A stretch of DNA of 64,000 nt. It comes from Gloeothece verrucosa PCC 7822. GTDB taxonomy: Bacteria; Cyanobacteriota; Cyanobacteriia; Cyanobacteriales; Microcystaceae. The stretch is from positions 930,001 to 994,000 of the forward strand of contig NC_014501.1 of assembly GCF_000147335.1 (NCBI RefSeq), in the 5' to 3' direction. Shown in pieces: positions 27,801 to 33,600 of the stretch (position 1 is the stretch's first letter; each line of letters starts with the position of its first letter). Position numbers and translations under genes: made by a program. The notes below the pieces were generated by a model. It saw nothing but the letters and a program-made list of their open reading frames with translations, had not been told where the DNA came from and did no database searches.

Positions 27801-28085
27801 CGCCTCAATAAATTCTTGTGCTAGATAAATCTTCCCTGTGGCGATCGCAAACGCTCCATTTGCCCCACTAAGCTCAGAACGACTGCGAATTTCAATAGGA
27901 GGGAAACTTGAAAAATCCCCATTAGCCCAAGCCGTCTGAAAAGCACTCGCATCAGCACTCTCACCAAAAGCCGTAGCGATCGTATTCCTGAAAAGCAGAT
28001 CGTTACCGGCAAGTTGCCCCAATTGTTCAAAAGTCAATTCTAAAGCTTGAACAACGATAGTGAGAGGTGTATTTTGAGTGTTCAT
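15876..28085 (-). CDS. Giant RTX surface protein with exonuclease/phosphatase-like, lectin and Ig-like domains
   Basis: The product has 4069 residues without interruption. Residues 60-110 and 325-400 hold two copies of a GANGAF...IYL...FL module; the second ends LLEEAGHFVD, a zincin-like helix without a full HExxH. Residues 455-755 are an endonuclease/exonuclease/phosphatase domain with TWNIWD, LQEI, GDFN and SDSHQ. A long beta-rich part follows (about 760-1640). RTX calcium-binding nonapeptides (GGxGxDxLx) start near 1680 and recur to about 3940. Inserted in them are fascin-like NTYIR/NTYMR repeats (about 1765-1895), two putative Ig-like domains (about 2738-2935) and two C-type lectin domains (about 3402-3535 and 3658-3785, both WIGLTDE). 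The C-terminus, TFVALNNNTAGF to GYTGDLTNLAII, looks like the cyanobacterial bluetail surface-protein end. No signal peptide is seen, so type I secretion is expected. Confidence 0.85.
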   Translation of the reverse strand: MNTQNTPLTIVVQALELTFEQLGQLAGNDLLFRNTIATAFGESADASAFQTAWANGDFSSFPPIEIRSRSELSGANGAFAIATGKIYLAQEFIEANINNPDAIAHLLIQQFGYYLNSLADQGNEQNHNNNLLLLLALAGNRRGTNDTVGFYQGNRHLFQKLSNDNRDTDFNALLLAAANGKELGNHLEFFPSNQIDRVIDVNQALIDNGVIDVPATVVEENSANQGDGGTRDTVISRTIAEVSKNPETKLDETKLKDNLTVIFAESLQNNSKLDLLEIYEVVDTALRDAYSYLSKFRFDPEYTQKLETAFGTDFNREVANKLFNNFADGNFTDIPTVKIVNRADIYGVNGAFSADTGLIYLTREFLNENYKNTSRITDVLLEEAGHFVDSQINKIDSPGDEGEIFANLVQGNTLTEQELQILKAENDIATVISNGQGITVIPGQSNITIEENAQDLRVATWNIWDGRGNGQRAGIQNILQRINYIARYSDYAGIDLITLQEIPDSDQQPLARALYAYQNNQPLPNQYTQQGLQQMLNGYSFIVVPSENNPRTPNVPNSDGELNTNSSDGYLILYDPNTITINSSGFFRPNDFYASLNSGNNNFTNYYLRPPYEVNITHSNSNQQYRILTWHNEYEGGALAQNARIAGFDDLVHSLRNTNNPNNNTPTLVLGDFNVRLNENINIPISQTQTVTASVTDWLAGNINGLDSPYRGVHHTNYDYIIANGNIQVNYLGQDRTDSPLLLSDSHQALFAQISNNGINNNATIIVGNAAVANLLMGPAGIPRNNTTYEYDTTTISNTWIDQTIKIGKNGSFFTPLTTVDGGRVTVREQTVNGQTKKYIDVTANSSNVNAKVYSAIGNNQSAALFNGDVAFDTNTLTGTITDRGDSNDSSAFKLIGGIEVSFDGLSFGEDADGNPQLRLQGSMLLPQNLVGGNGLLVAINGSDYIGISDNGLEVTGGFVQLPGTTSFVVLGLLEIQALNAQVKFDFTNEEITLQGQFKIPSLKNAAFNLQGGNYIKIKKTATGLDFSMVANVTTSNIPLFGSWEIQDINLNVNTPNNNFTVNAKLKTPGSPINLTLAFTNGQLTQITGSSNGVGTDFTFLGAAVDIDAVTTRIDRDTADSEPWDPEFSLQGSIEIPKLKGLKGTLDGTNKLVVNNSGVKLTGAYLELAKIKTGKTVDQALAEGIKLGAWTLYDIAATYGDVTTNGVTQKKFTGNAKLRTSEGEDIGLNLEFNESGLQNITANNVNFNLFGATVNNATINFTPDRTPNVGNDWDPEFKLQGTLKLPQALGGVELSVTGSDYLLVNNNGFNLTGGDISKPTLNFNLLGFLRVNGSDIHIKYTNIKSEKVFIIQGKVTLPDLYNLTGDFSGSDKYIKITSSGQAEVVGSISVDKSIDIAAGWKIKSATVSIDTSNNQTRVTANATVEIPSGIDVAATVNWNGSQLESIAVGVSDLNKPIGGTGAYLQSLNGSYNASTTIFTGAAFITAGPRINIDFPDVLNIPDVNNQALVNLDLTTTITQDYLNATGKVNILGNLITGSGEININWQNNSFFAQANLNILYGLIEANATLIGRKYNSNFDFYALAEGSVKIPSAIPVIGGWTLGSGGVYVQFIDDNNSSNDYFAAWGQTLGISSAVKIGFDGSFSLTNSGISEVAKQKINNLKNNINGSYNRDLFNPPNIDNEVFGGNNDNNTLWGTDSSDLINGYGGNDILHGKGGDDNLNGGDGNDILNGGSGKNIFNGGTGDDTLIGRTDDDTYIFDTDDPQGSDTINETTIALRTAHNTYIRTDAGSAFFQNDHAGPWEEFQIITQDDGKIALQTFNNTYMRANSAWNVDQAGSIGDWEKFRVIDRGSGQIALEAHWPPDFWNGYRNTYIQATNTGLITQTNNLDSWETFTPEFRNNDIDTLDFSATTTKTISLNLGYYGQQQINENLFLTLNTYFGSNAYINIENAVGGSLNDTIRGNNLNNFLRGNGGNDSLYGGDGNDSLDGEDGNDFLDGGNGNDTLLGSLGNDTLLSASGDDYLYGGNGNDTLDGSDGGEGNDTLDGGDGNDYLDGGRDNDILRGASGNDYLYGGGGNDTLDGGEQNDTLLGASGDDYLYGGNGNDTLDGSDGGEGNDTLDGGDGNDYLDGGRDNDILRGASGNDYLYGGGGNDTLDGGDHDDTLIGSTGYDIVNYAGSHTEFQATILSDGSIQIQDMFTSNGNEGTDILREIEKIYFATGGGYYGVLTGGTGNDSLTANNNWSSLIFGDAGNDTLNGAGLGDDTLSGGTGNDLLNGQNGNDLLDGGAGVDTLIGGNGNDLYIVDTTTDIITENAAQGTDTIQSSVTFSLADLPNIENLTLTGTNTINGTGNTLNNTITGNNANNILDGGAGIDTLIGGLGDDLYIVDTIAEIITENAAQGTDTVQSSVSITLAANIENLTLTGTNTINATGNELNNTITGNNANNILDGGAGIDTLIGGLGDDLYIVDTIADLITENAAEGTDTVQSSVSITLAANIENLTLTGTNTINATGNELNNTITGNNANNILDGSDGDDTLIGGLGDDLYIVDTTTDIITENAAQGTDTIQSSVTFSLANLPNIENLTLTGINTINGTGNVLNNLITGNSANNILNGGAGNDTLIGGDGFDTATYTNLQSNIQLTDNGSNNFTAQFAINGQNYTHQLQSIEKFEGSQGNDNIRVVNPSANFSVDGGLGLDTLDYSLLTPGTVQVISTSPNSGTVTIGAITQFYQSIENIILPPSAPTLNNAIAPQTATEDTPFTFTIPDNTFIDANVDDVLSYSATLENGNPLPSWLTFDSASRTFSGTPTNSEVGAINIKVLVTDLSGAVAPHTFTLTVANTNDAPTLNNAIAPQTAIKNSPFTFTIPSNTFSDVDLGDSLSYSLAPNTILPSGVTFNVATRTFSGTPTSTSVGIYNITIIATDTAGATVSNTFTLTIANLIGTSGNDTLIGTPNSEKLEGLGGNDSLAGAEGNDTLDGGTGNDSMSGGTGDDLYIVNTTSDRTLENPNEGIDTVQSSVNWTLGTYLENLILTGSSNLSGTGNTLNNSITGNGGNNNLSGLDGNDFLIGGSGNDTLNGGAGNDTLVGGTGNEVYNVDSSTDVINENIDEGTDTVNASATYVLSDNLETLTLTGTGNIDGTGNRLNNILTGNSGNNLLTGDIGNDTLNGGTGNDTLDGGVGGDSMAGGSGNDVYAIDDINDVIIENLNAGIDVVNTSITYTLGNNLENLNLSGYYNTNQTGNNIDLLYNKINGTGNSLNNVITGNYADNILSGEAGNDSLTGFGGNDTLYGGAGNDTLDGSDSFRYYSMVLVGGTENDVYIIDSVNAVIVENSNEGTDLVITTTNYTLPANVDNLTLAEADFGQYNGTGNNLNNILTGNTNDNSLTGAGGNDTLDGGAGNDILIGDLTNLLEYNGHTYLLTTPGTWQQVQSQAQSLGGNLVTINSGAEQNWLVNNFTGYEPLWIGLTDELIEGEFKWSTGEILSDVDYQNWETNQPDNNFYGTPENYVLMNSSSPGKWSDNIPDFNYRGIVELTQVLGGNDSLIGGSGNDTLYGGAGNDTLNGGTDDDSLVGGSGNDVYIVDSINDVITENLNDGVDQVNASVSYTLSANLERLSLTGTSDINGTGNSFNNSIIGNAGNNTLTGAGGNDTVDGGAGNDLIVEDTGAYYYNGKTYILTDPGTWQQAQAQAQVLGGNLVAINTQQEQDWIVNTFGGTELLWIGLTDEASEGDFRWLTGEAYTYNNWWASFEPNNTYYNGEPENYVLINWEIPGGWNDIIPNRNHRGIVELDGSSSLIGNDSLNGGTGNDTLDAGAGNDTLNGGIGDDSLLGSAGNDIYIVDNINDVITENLNQGTDIVNSSVSFTLADNVENLTLTGTSNINGTGNSLNNTLTGNNGANILSGQSGNDSLNGGSGDDTLQGQQGNDTLTGGVGNDVLEGGESDDRLAGGAGSDLLTGGNGINTFVINPLTDSLLANFDRISDLKIGVDKIDGPTAVSAALLVELGEVTDLSAEAIASVLNPTNFLANRAATFTIGQAQATRTFVALNNNTAGFIASADAVIEITGYTGDLTNLAII
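20230..21205. repeat. 81-residue repeats inside the giant gene
   Basis: Four consecutive units of about 243 bp encode NILDGGAGIDTLIGGLGDD, LYIVDT, then TENAAQGTDTVQSSV, NIENLTLTGTN and LNNTITGNNAN. The two middle units are almost identical in DNA, so this part has expanded recently. Each unit combines an RTX nonapeptide pair with a beta-roll spacer. Confidence 0.75.
21636..22085. repeat. 225-bp near-identical tandem duplication inside the giant gene
   Basis: The text beginning GCCGCCTCCACCATAGAGGT at 21636 begins again at 21861. The copies agree without visible difference for about 180 bp before diverging near 22043. The period of 225 bp is 75 codons, so the frame is kept. It encodes dense RTX nonapeptides (NDTLDGSDGGEGND, NDYLDGGRDND). 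Confidence 0.8.
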
Positions 28086-28406
28086 TGTTGGTTCTTTTAC
28101 AATTAAGTCTTGGTGATCGAAATTTGCAGTTGAGTCAGCAACTCAGATGCCCGCTCAACTAACATAACAACAGTGACCATAAGAGCTAACAGCTTTATGG
28201 CTTAGAGATTCTAGATTTTTATGAAAATTCTTAGACTAAGCAGCCTCTACAATAACTAGCAAAATTGGCTGCATAAGTCAACTAAATCGAATAACTTCAT
28301 AAGATCTTTAAAATTTTTGAATAATATTGATAATTTATGAAGAAATTATCTCCCATTAACTCATAAAAATCTTGCACGGATTTGCTGTATTTTTTGCACA
28401 AAGTTG
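28086..28406. other. Spacer before the giant gene
   Basis: 320 bp of AT-rich sequence between the AraC-type gene and the giant gene; both are on the minus strand. It must hold the promoter of the giant gene. I see no hairpin terminator and no obvious operator. Confidence 0.4.
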
Positions 28407-29303
28407 CTATTTTTCTCTAAATGCACTGGGTGTTACCCCTATCAATCTCTTAAAATGACGGTGAAGATGACTTTGATGAGTGAATCCACAAGCTATTGCA
28501 ACATCATTAATGCTCATCTTGCTCTGAAGAAGAAGTTGCTTGGCTCGCTCAACCCGTTGCCGAATAACGTATTGGTGGGGCGTGAGGCCAGTCATTTCTT
28601 TAAAAGTCCGAGAGAAATGATATTGACTCATGTTGGCAATGCTTGATAATGTACTTAAACTGATATCTTGGCTTAGAAATTCATGAATATAATCAAAAAC
28701 GGGTTTTAATCGCTTGGAAGAGAAACAATCCCAGCAACCTATTGACTGACGATTATTAGAGCAATAGGATCTTAGAAGATGAACGGCTAAAGTGTTTGCC
28801 AGATGCTCTGCGTAAAGCCTTCCCCCTGGTCTTTGCAACTTTAAATCCGCATAAAGGGCTAATCCAATCTGATGAATCAGTCCATCATTAAACCCAAACT
28901 GCGGGAGTAGCTCAAACGAATTGCACTCCAGTAATTCTTCTGCATTTCGAGTCAATAAGCCTGGCTTTAAATTTAGAACAAGTGAATCAACCGGACGATC
29001 CCAATAGGCTTTGTAGGTATGATGTATTGCAAAGAATGCTATTGCTCCATGCACAAACGGCCCTTTATACAGACTCTTTTGTGAAGATTTCATTTCCATT
29101 TGACAACCCTGCCCAAGATAAATACCAATTACATAGTGATCGAGGGAAAATTCCGGGGTTTGTGTTTTTGGCTGTTTTTGATTTTCTAAGCTGATACTGT
29201 CCCACCCGGCATAATAGCTCGTCAGGGCAGGCTTTTGAGCAAGAATTTGAGGAAAACGAGGAGGTTGTAATTGTTTAGACTTTTCTTCTTTCGAGTTATT
29301 CAT
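28407..29303 (-). CDS. AraC-family transcriptional regulator
   Basis: The product has 298 residues. The C-terminal 100 form the AraC/XylS double helix-turn-helix: LSSIANMSQYHFSRTFKEMTG then PHQYVIRQRVERAKQLLL, and second SINDVAIACGFTHQSHLHRHFKR with GVTPSAFR. The N-terminal 190 are a cupin-like sensing part (LDHYVIGIYLGQGCQMEM). It stands directly upstream of the giant RTX gene on the same strand and is the natural candidate to control it. The ligand is unknown. Confidence 0.9.
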   Translation of the reverse strand: MNNSKEEKSKQLQPPRFPQILAQKPALTSYYAGWDSISLENQKQPKTQTPEFSLDHYVIGIYLGQGCQMEMKSSQKSLYKGPFVHGAIAFFAIHHTYKAYWDRPVDSLVLNLKPGLLTRNAEELLECNSFELLPQFGFNDGLIHQIGLALYADLKLQRPGGRLYAEHLANTLAVHLLRSYCSNNRQSIGCWDCFSSKRLKPVFDYIHEFLSQDISLSTLSSIANMSQYHFSRTFKEMTGLTPHQYVIRQRVERAKQLLLQSKMSINDVAIACGFTHQSHLHRHFKRLIGVTPSAFREK

Positions 29304-29498
29304 ATATGCTAGTTTATTTTTTTATTTACGGTAGTTTAGCCCTACTTGCGTCATTTGAGGAGAAGTATTTTTGCTCATAGCAGATTCCTCCATACTCCAT
29401 AATTTTTTTTATAATTTATGTTTTTGGTTTTAGAGTTTTTCTAGCACAAATTTTTTGTATGTCTTCATAACCCTTTTGTCTTAGTTCAATTGGTAAGG
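29304..29498. other. Non-coding spacer
   Basis: AT-rich sequence upstream of the AraC-type gene, probably its promoter region. No other feature seen. Confidence 0.35.
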
Positions 29499-29621
29499 AT
29501 TTGGGGTAAGGGTATCGATTTTGACGATATGCCCCCTACCCATCAGCGATTCTTAGGAATATGCTACGAACGTTATGAACTGATGGCGGAACTTAAGAGA
29601 TTGCGTCGTTTCAGTGCCTAG
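29499..29621 (+). pseudogene. Fragment of the rep-associated HTH regulator gene
   Basis: The frame gives IWGKGIDFDDMPP, then HQRFLGICYERYELMAELK and RLRRFSA with a stop. It matches the last 40 residues of the protein encoded at 35411-35785 almost perfectly. The first two thirds are missing. It is the left part of an inverted, decayed duplicate of the replication control region. Confidence 0.85.
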
Positions 29622-30232
29622 CGGCTGTTGTGATTGGGGTTATTGGCAACTGATTCCTAGCTCATTGGAGCAACGCCAAACCCCAATTATTAGCTACAAA
29701 ACCTAGGAACTTCTTGCAATCCTACGAATACGAACTTTTGCCAGAATCAGTGACGGTATGTCTTCTCGGACTTACGCACATCCATCTAGTCGGAAACCTT
29801 GATTTGGGGTTGAAGCGATCGCCTAGTCTCTCAAACCCTTATTATGAAAGTGGAGAGTGCATAACTCCTATCTTCATGGCTTTTCCCCAAGCACTTATCG
29901 CCATCGCTACATCATAGTTATTTTCAGACGTATAACCGTCAATTTTGGCATTCGCTTCCGTAGGCAATCAGGACAGTTTCTTCGGAGAAAAATAAGGAGA
30001 AACGAATAATGATTAGCTCTCTTCAAAGCGCCATTCAAACTGAACTCTTCCCAATAGAAGATTCAATCTATCCTCTTGTTATTGAATTTATCCCCCTCAA
30101 TGAGCGAGTCTTACCAGAATGGGAATACCGTCTCATCCATCATGAAACCGGACTGCAAGTTCCAGGGCAGTTTACCAAAGCCCAAGCTCAACTCATACAA
30201 AAAGTTACCCGGCAATGGGATTGGACTGTTGA
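29499..30232 (+). repeat. Inverted partial copy of the 34.85-35.53 kb replication control region
   Basis: In order on the plus strand it has the regulator tail, the spacer blocks TCAGTGCCTAGCGGCT, GATTGGGGTTATTGGCAAC, CCTAGGAACTTCTTGCAATC, ATCAGGACAG..TCTTCGGAG, and the small gene at 30009. The same blocks in the same order occur on the minus strand from about 35530 down to 34850. The spacer has diverged strongly; the coding ends are better kept. It lies 3' of rep, with the original 5' of rep, in inverted orientation. Confidence 0.8.
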
Positions 30233-30263
30233 TAAGAACCGTAAGCAGGGCAATCGCATTTAA
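30009..30263 (+). CDS. Copy of the small rep-upstream gene
   Basis: The product has 84 residues, MISSLQSAIQTELFPIEDS, with LNERVLPEWEYRLIHHETGL and QVPGQFTKAQAQLIQKVTRQW. It is about four fifths identical by eye to the product of 34782-35102 over 75 residues but has a different, shorter tail. A ribosome site AAGGAG precedes the ATG. It is intact but no rep gene follows it, so it may be a free-standing remnant. Confidence 0.65.
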   Translation: MISSLQSAIQTELFPIEDSIYPLVIEFIPLNERVLPEWEYRLIHHETGLQVPGQFTKAQAQLIQKVTRQWDWTVDKNRKQGNRI

Positions 30264-30669
30264 TTTTAAAAAAGAAGGCCGCGCCTTGGTTTTAGCTGTC
30301 TAAATTTGTTTTGAGACGTTGTCCTTGGCGATTTGATTTAAGATTGGCGAACACGCAGTGTCGCTTCGCGTTCGCTAATAGATTTTCTGCCAATTTAATT
30401 TCATTTTTCAAAAGAAAAATTGCTCAAACTTTGTTAATTTGAGCTTAAGCTAAAAAATTTCAATTCTAAAAAAACTATTAAATGGCTAAAATTTGGCTAA
30501 GATAATTGTTATCCCAACCGGCTTGGTTCTGTTTAACTTTTTTAATGTAGTTTAGAACGAGAAGAGTTATGAAGCCGCCTTGCTTGCTGGAATATAAATT
30601 AAAACTGCATCAATAACTATCTATTAAGAGATAGTGGCATTATTTAGCTTACTGCTTGAACCGCATTTA
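30264..30669. other. Spacer downstream of rep
   Basis: It holds a small imperfect palindrome (30346-30376, GCGAACACGC against GCGTTCGC, in the same TCGCTTCGCG style as the recD2 insert) and a terminator-like hairpin (30422-30444). Otherwise nothing recognised. Confidence 0.4.
30422..30444 (-). terminator. Possible terminator downstream of rep
   Basis: GCTCAAA and TTTGAGC pair with a nine-base loop. On the minus strand AATTTTTC follows. It is 225 bp beyond the rep stop, so its link to rep is uncertain. Confidence 0.35.
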
Positions 30670-33600
30670 CTATCTTGCAAGCAATTGATAATAATCTGGA
30701 AAAAGCTGCCAGATAGTTACTTTAACCTCCCTTGTCATTTGCTCCCATAGCCATTTTCTGGCTTTGGGAATTAATCTGAGATACTCAATTGCCACATTCA
30801 GCATCCCTTTGAAGTTTTCGGGCGTGTCAGTTACAGTATCGCTTAACCATTGCTCTATCTCTAGCACTCCTTCTCGATATTCTTCAGGAATATGTACCCT
30901 AGGGAAATCCTCAGTAAAGGTCGCCGGTTCGGTTTGAGCATCACAACACTCGCCGTTGTTATTATTAATTGTCAGCGAGTGTTGTGACCCCCAGGAATCA
31001 GACTCAGAGACGGCTTGAACCCGTTTTGGAGAGAAAGTTTCTTGTTCGGCAATTGTCCCCGTCGCTTCAACTGTTTCATTAATGTTGTTGTCCAATGAGA
31101 GAGGTTGAGCCTCACAACACTCACCTCTATTATTATTATTGATCAGCGAGTGTTGTGATCCCCAGGAATTAGATCCAGAGCTAAGTTGAACCGCTTTTGG
31201 TGAGGGAGTTTTTTCTACCGAAATTTCTTTTATTCCTTTAACTGTTTCATCAATATTGTTGGTCATGGAGAAAGGTCTAGCGTCACAACAGTCGCCATTA
31301 TTATTATTATTGATCGGCGAGTGTTGTGACCCCCAGGAATCAGACTCAGAGGCAGCTTGAATCGGTTTTGAAGTCAGAGTTTTTTGGGCTGAAATTTCCC
31401 CCGTAGCTTCGACGCTTTCATGAATGTTGTTTACCAAGCAGAGGTTTTGAGGATCACAAGACTCGTCAGTATTATTAATCTCTACAGGCTTCCGTTGTGA
31501 TGCCCAAGAGTCAGATTCAGACCCAAGTTGCTCCCATTTCCGGTTCAAAGAATCTAAAACCGCAATGCGATCGGGATCATTGAATTTATCGAGAGCAAGT
31601 CTGTAAAAACGTTGTCTCCCCTTTACTTGACGCTCAAATTTTAGATGCAGCCCTACACGATTGAGTAAGCGGTTGATAAATTGGATGGGCTTGGTTTGGA
31701 GAGTTACCTTGAAATTAAAAGCAGTATTTATACTACGGGAAAATTTTCTCGCTAGTCGTAGCACTTCCTGAATGCCTTCATCATCACCGCTATACTCCTT
31801 ATCTGGATTTTTTAGATCGATGCTCTCAAAAAGCCCAATATCTTGCAGAACTTTAATCTGAAATGAATAAGTTCGTATATCGGGCAAATAGACCGCCCCA
31901 TTAACAAACTGCCACAGATGATCTAGCCACTCCCGCAGGTCGAGAATTTTAGTTTTATCAGGGTTTTGGGAATACCAGAACAGTTTTTGAGCATTAAGCC
32001 ACTTGCGGCGGTCTTTGGTAGTTGCCTTGTAAATAAACTCCTTGGTTAGTTCTATCCCAGGAAGTTCAGCCTTCAGGAGAGCTTTGGCAATCTGATGACT
32101 TTGCTCTTTGGTGGGATTGTTTTTTTGGGACATTAAGAGCGCCATATCGAGGGGAATATCCTCAGCCTCAGAAATTGCCTCCGCTTCCTCTTTTGGTAGC
32201 TGTTTTTTTATGTCGGCAACTCTAGACCCCTCATCGGTCTTATCATTTCCCCTAGAATTAATGATAATGTGGCCTTCCTCAATCAATTGGCGGTGTAACT
32301 CCGCAGCTAGGTTAGCTAATCCATAATTTTTTCTGGCTATCAAGCTACAGTAGAGGTTAACGTGAGGATTGTCCCAAGTTTGGGTTTGCGGGTTCCAGAT
32401 AGCATCGTAAGCTTGTCGAATTTGCCAATCAGTGGGGTTATCAGGTGCGATCGCTTTAGCCACATCAATCAGGATGCTTGTCTCCCGATGGAAAGTAAAT
32501 AAATGCTCCTTAATCTCTTCAGGTAAAAAAGAGTTATTACCTTCGACTTTTCCACGACTACGACACCAAATAATTCGAGGGATATTTTCTCTTACCCGAC
32601 TGAGCATTTGGCGGCATTGACTTGGTTCGAGAACACCAGTAAAAAAAGCATACATGAGGTCAAACCAAGACATATCAATGGAAACTCCTGCCCCCATCGA
32701 GGAAGTGTAAATGAGGACATCTGGTTTTATTTCTAGCAGTTTATCGTTGGGACGCTCGACAAAACTCCTTCCTTCGTCGGTTTCTGTGGTGCTGCTGTCA
32801 ATACGAACAACAATCAGGTGGGGGTAGCATTCTCGAATAAAACGCTCTAAAGCTTCGGCTTGGTCTTGAGAATCGGTGGGAATGGCGATTTTTCGCTGTC
32901 TTTCGACTCCATTATCGATTACGGGTCTGGCTAAATCGGCAATTAATTGAGCGATCGCAGTATCTTTCTTACCCGTATGAAATTCTATTGACCATTGAGT
33001 TTCCTTGCCTACATACTCGTTGGTTACAACGAAAACGGGAGCTTCGGGAACCAAAGCCTTAAAATAATTGATGGAAAGGTCACTCATGTCGGCATCAGCA
33101 ATCAGAAGCATTCCCCCGTTGGCTAGAGATTCCCGTATTTTATTCTCCAAAACTCGCAGGATGAGAGGACGTTTGTCCTTACAAGTCGAACTCAGCAGCA
33201 GGTGAATCAGTGCCAGTTCTGACTCGTCGATGATGACTAGGCTATGGCTCCAATCCCTTTCTAGGAGCTTCCAGACGCTATCCCAACAAATTCCCAAGCT
33301 TTCCATGTTCTCCAACAAGGTTACACGGTCTAGACCAGAAATTTGATCGCCACCCCATGTAATACCCCACTTAAGACTCTGCTCTCGTCCTAATGCCCGT
33401 CTGGGAGTGAGAGAAATAATTTTCATGCCCCCATTTTGGCAGGATTCGATAATCTTTTGAATCTGGACGCTCTTACCAGTACCTTTAGGAGACTTCAGGG
33501 CTACAATACCCTCCTTGGGAATTAGAGCGGCTAAGTCAGGTAAGTAGCGGCTTCTTAAGCGGATGTTCGGTTCGTAGGTGAGGCTTTGTAATTGGCGCTG

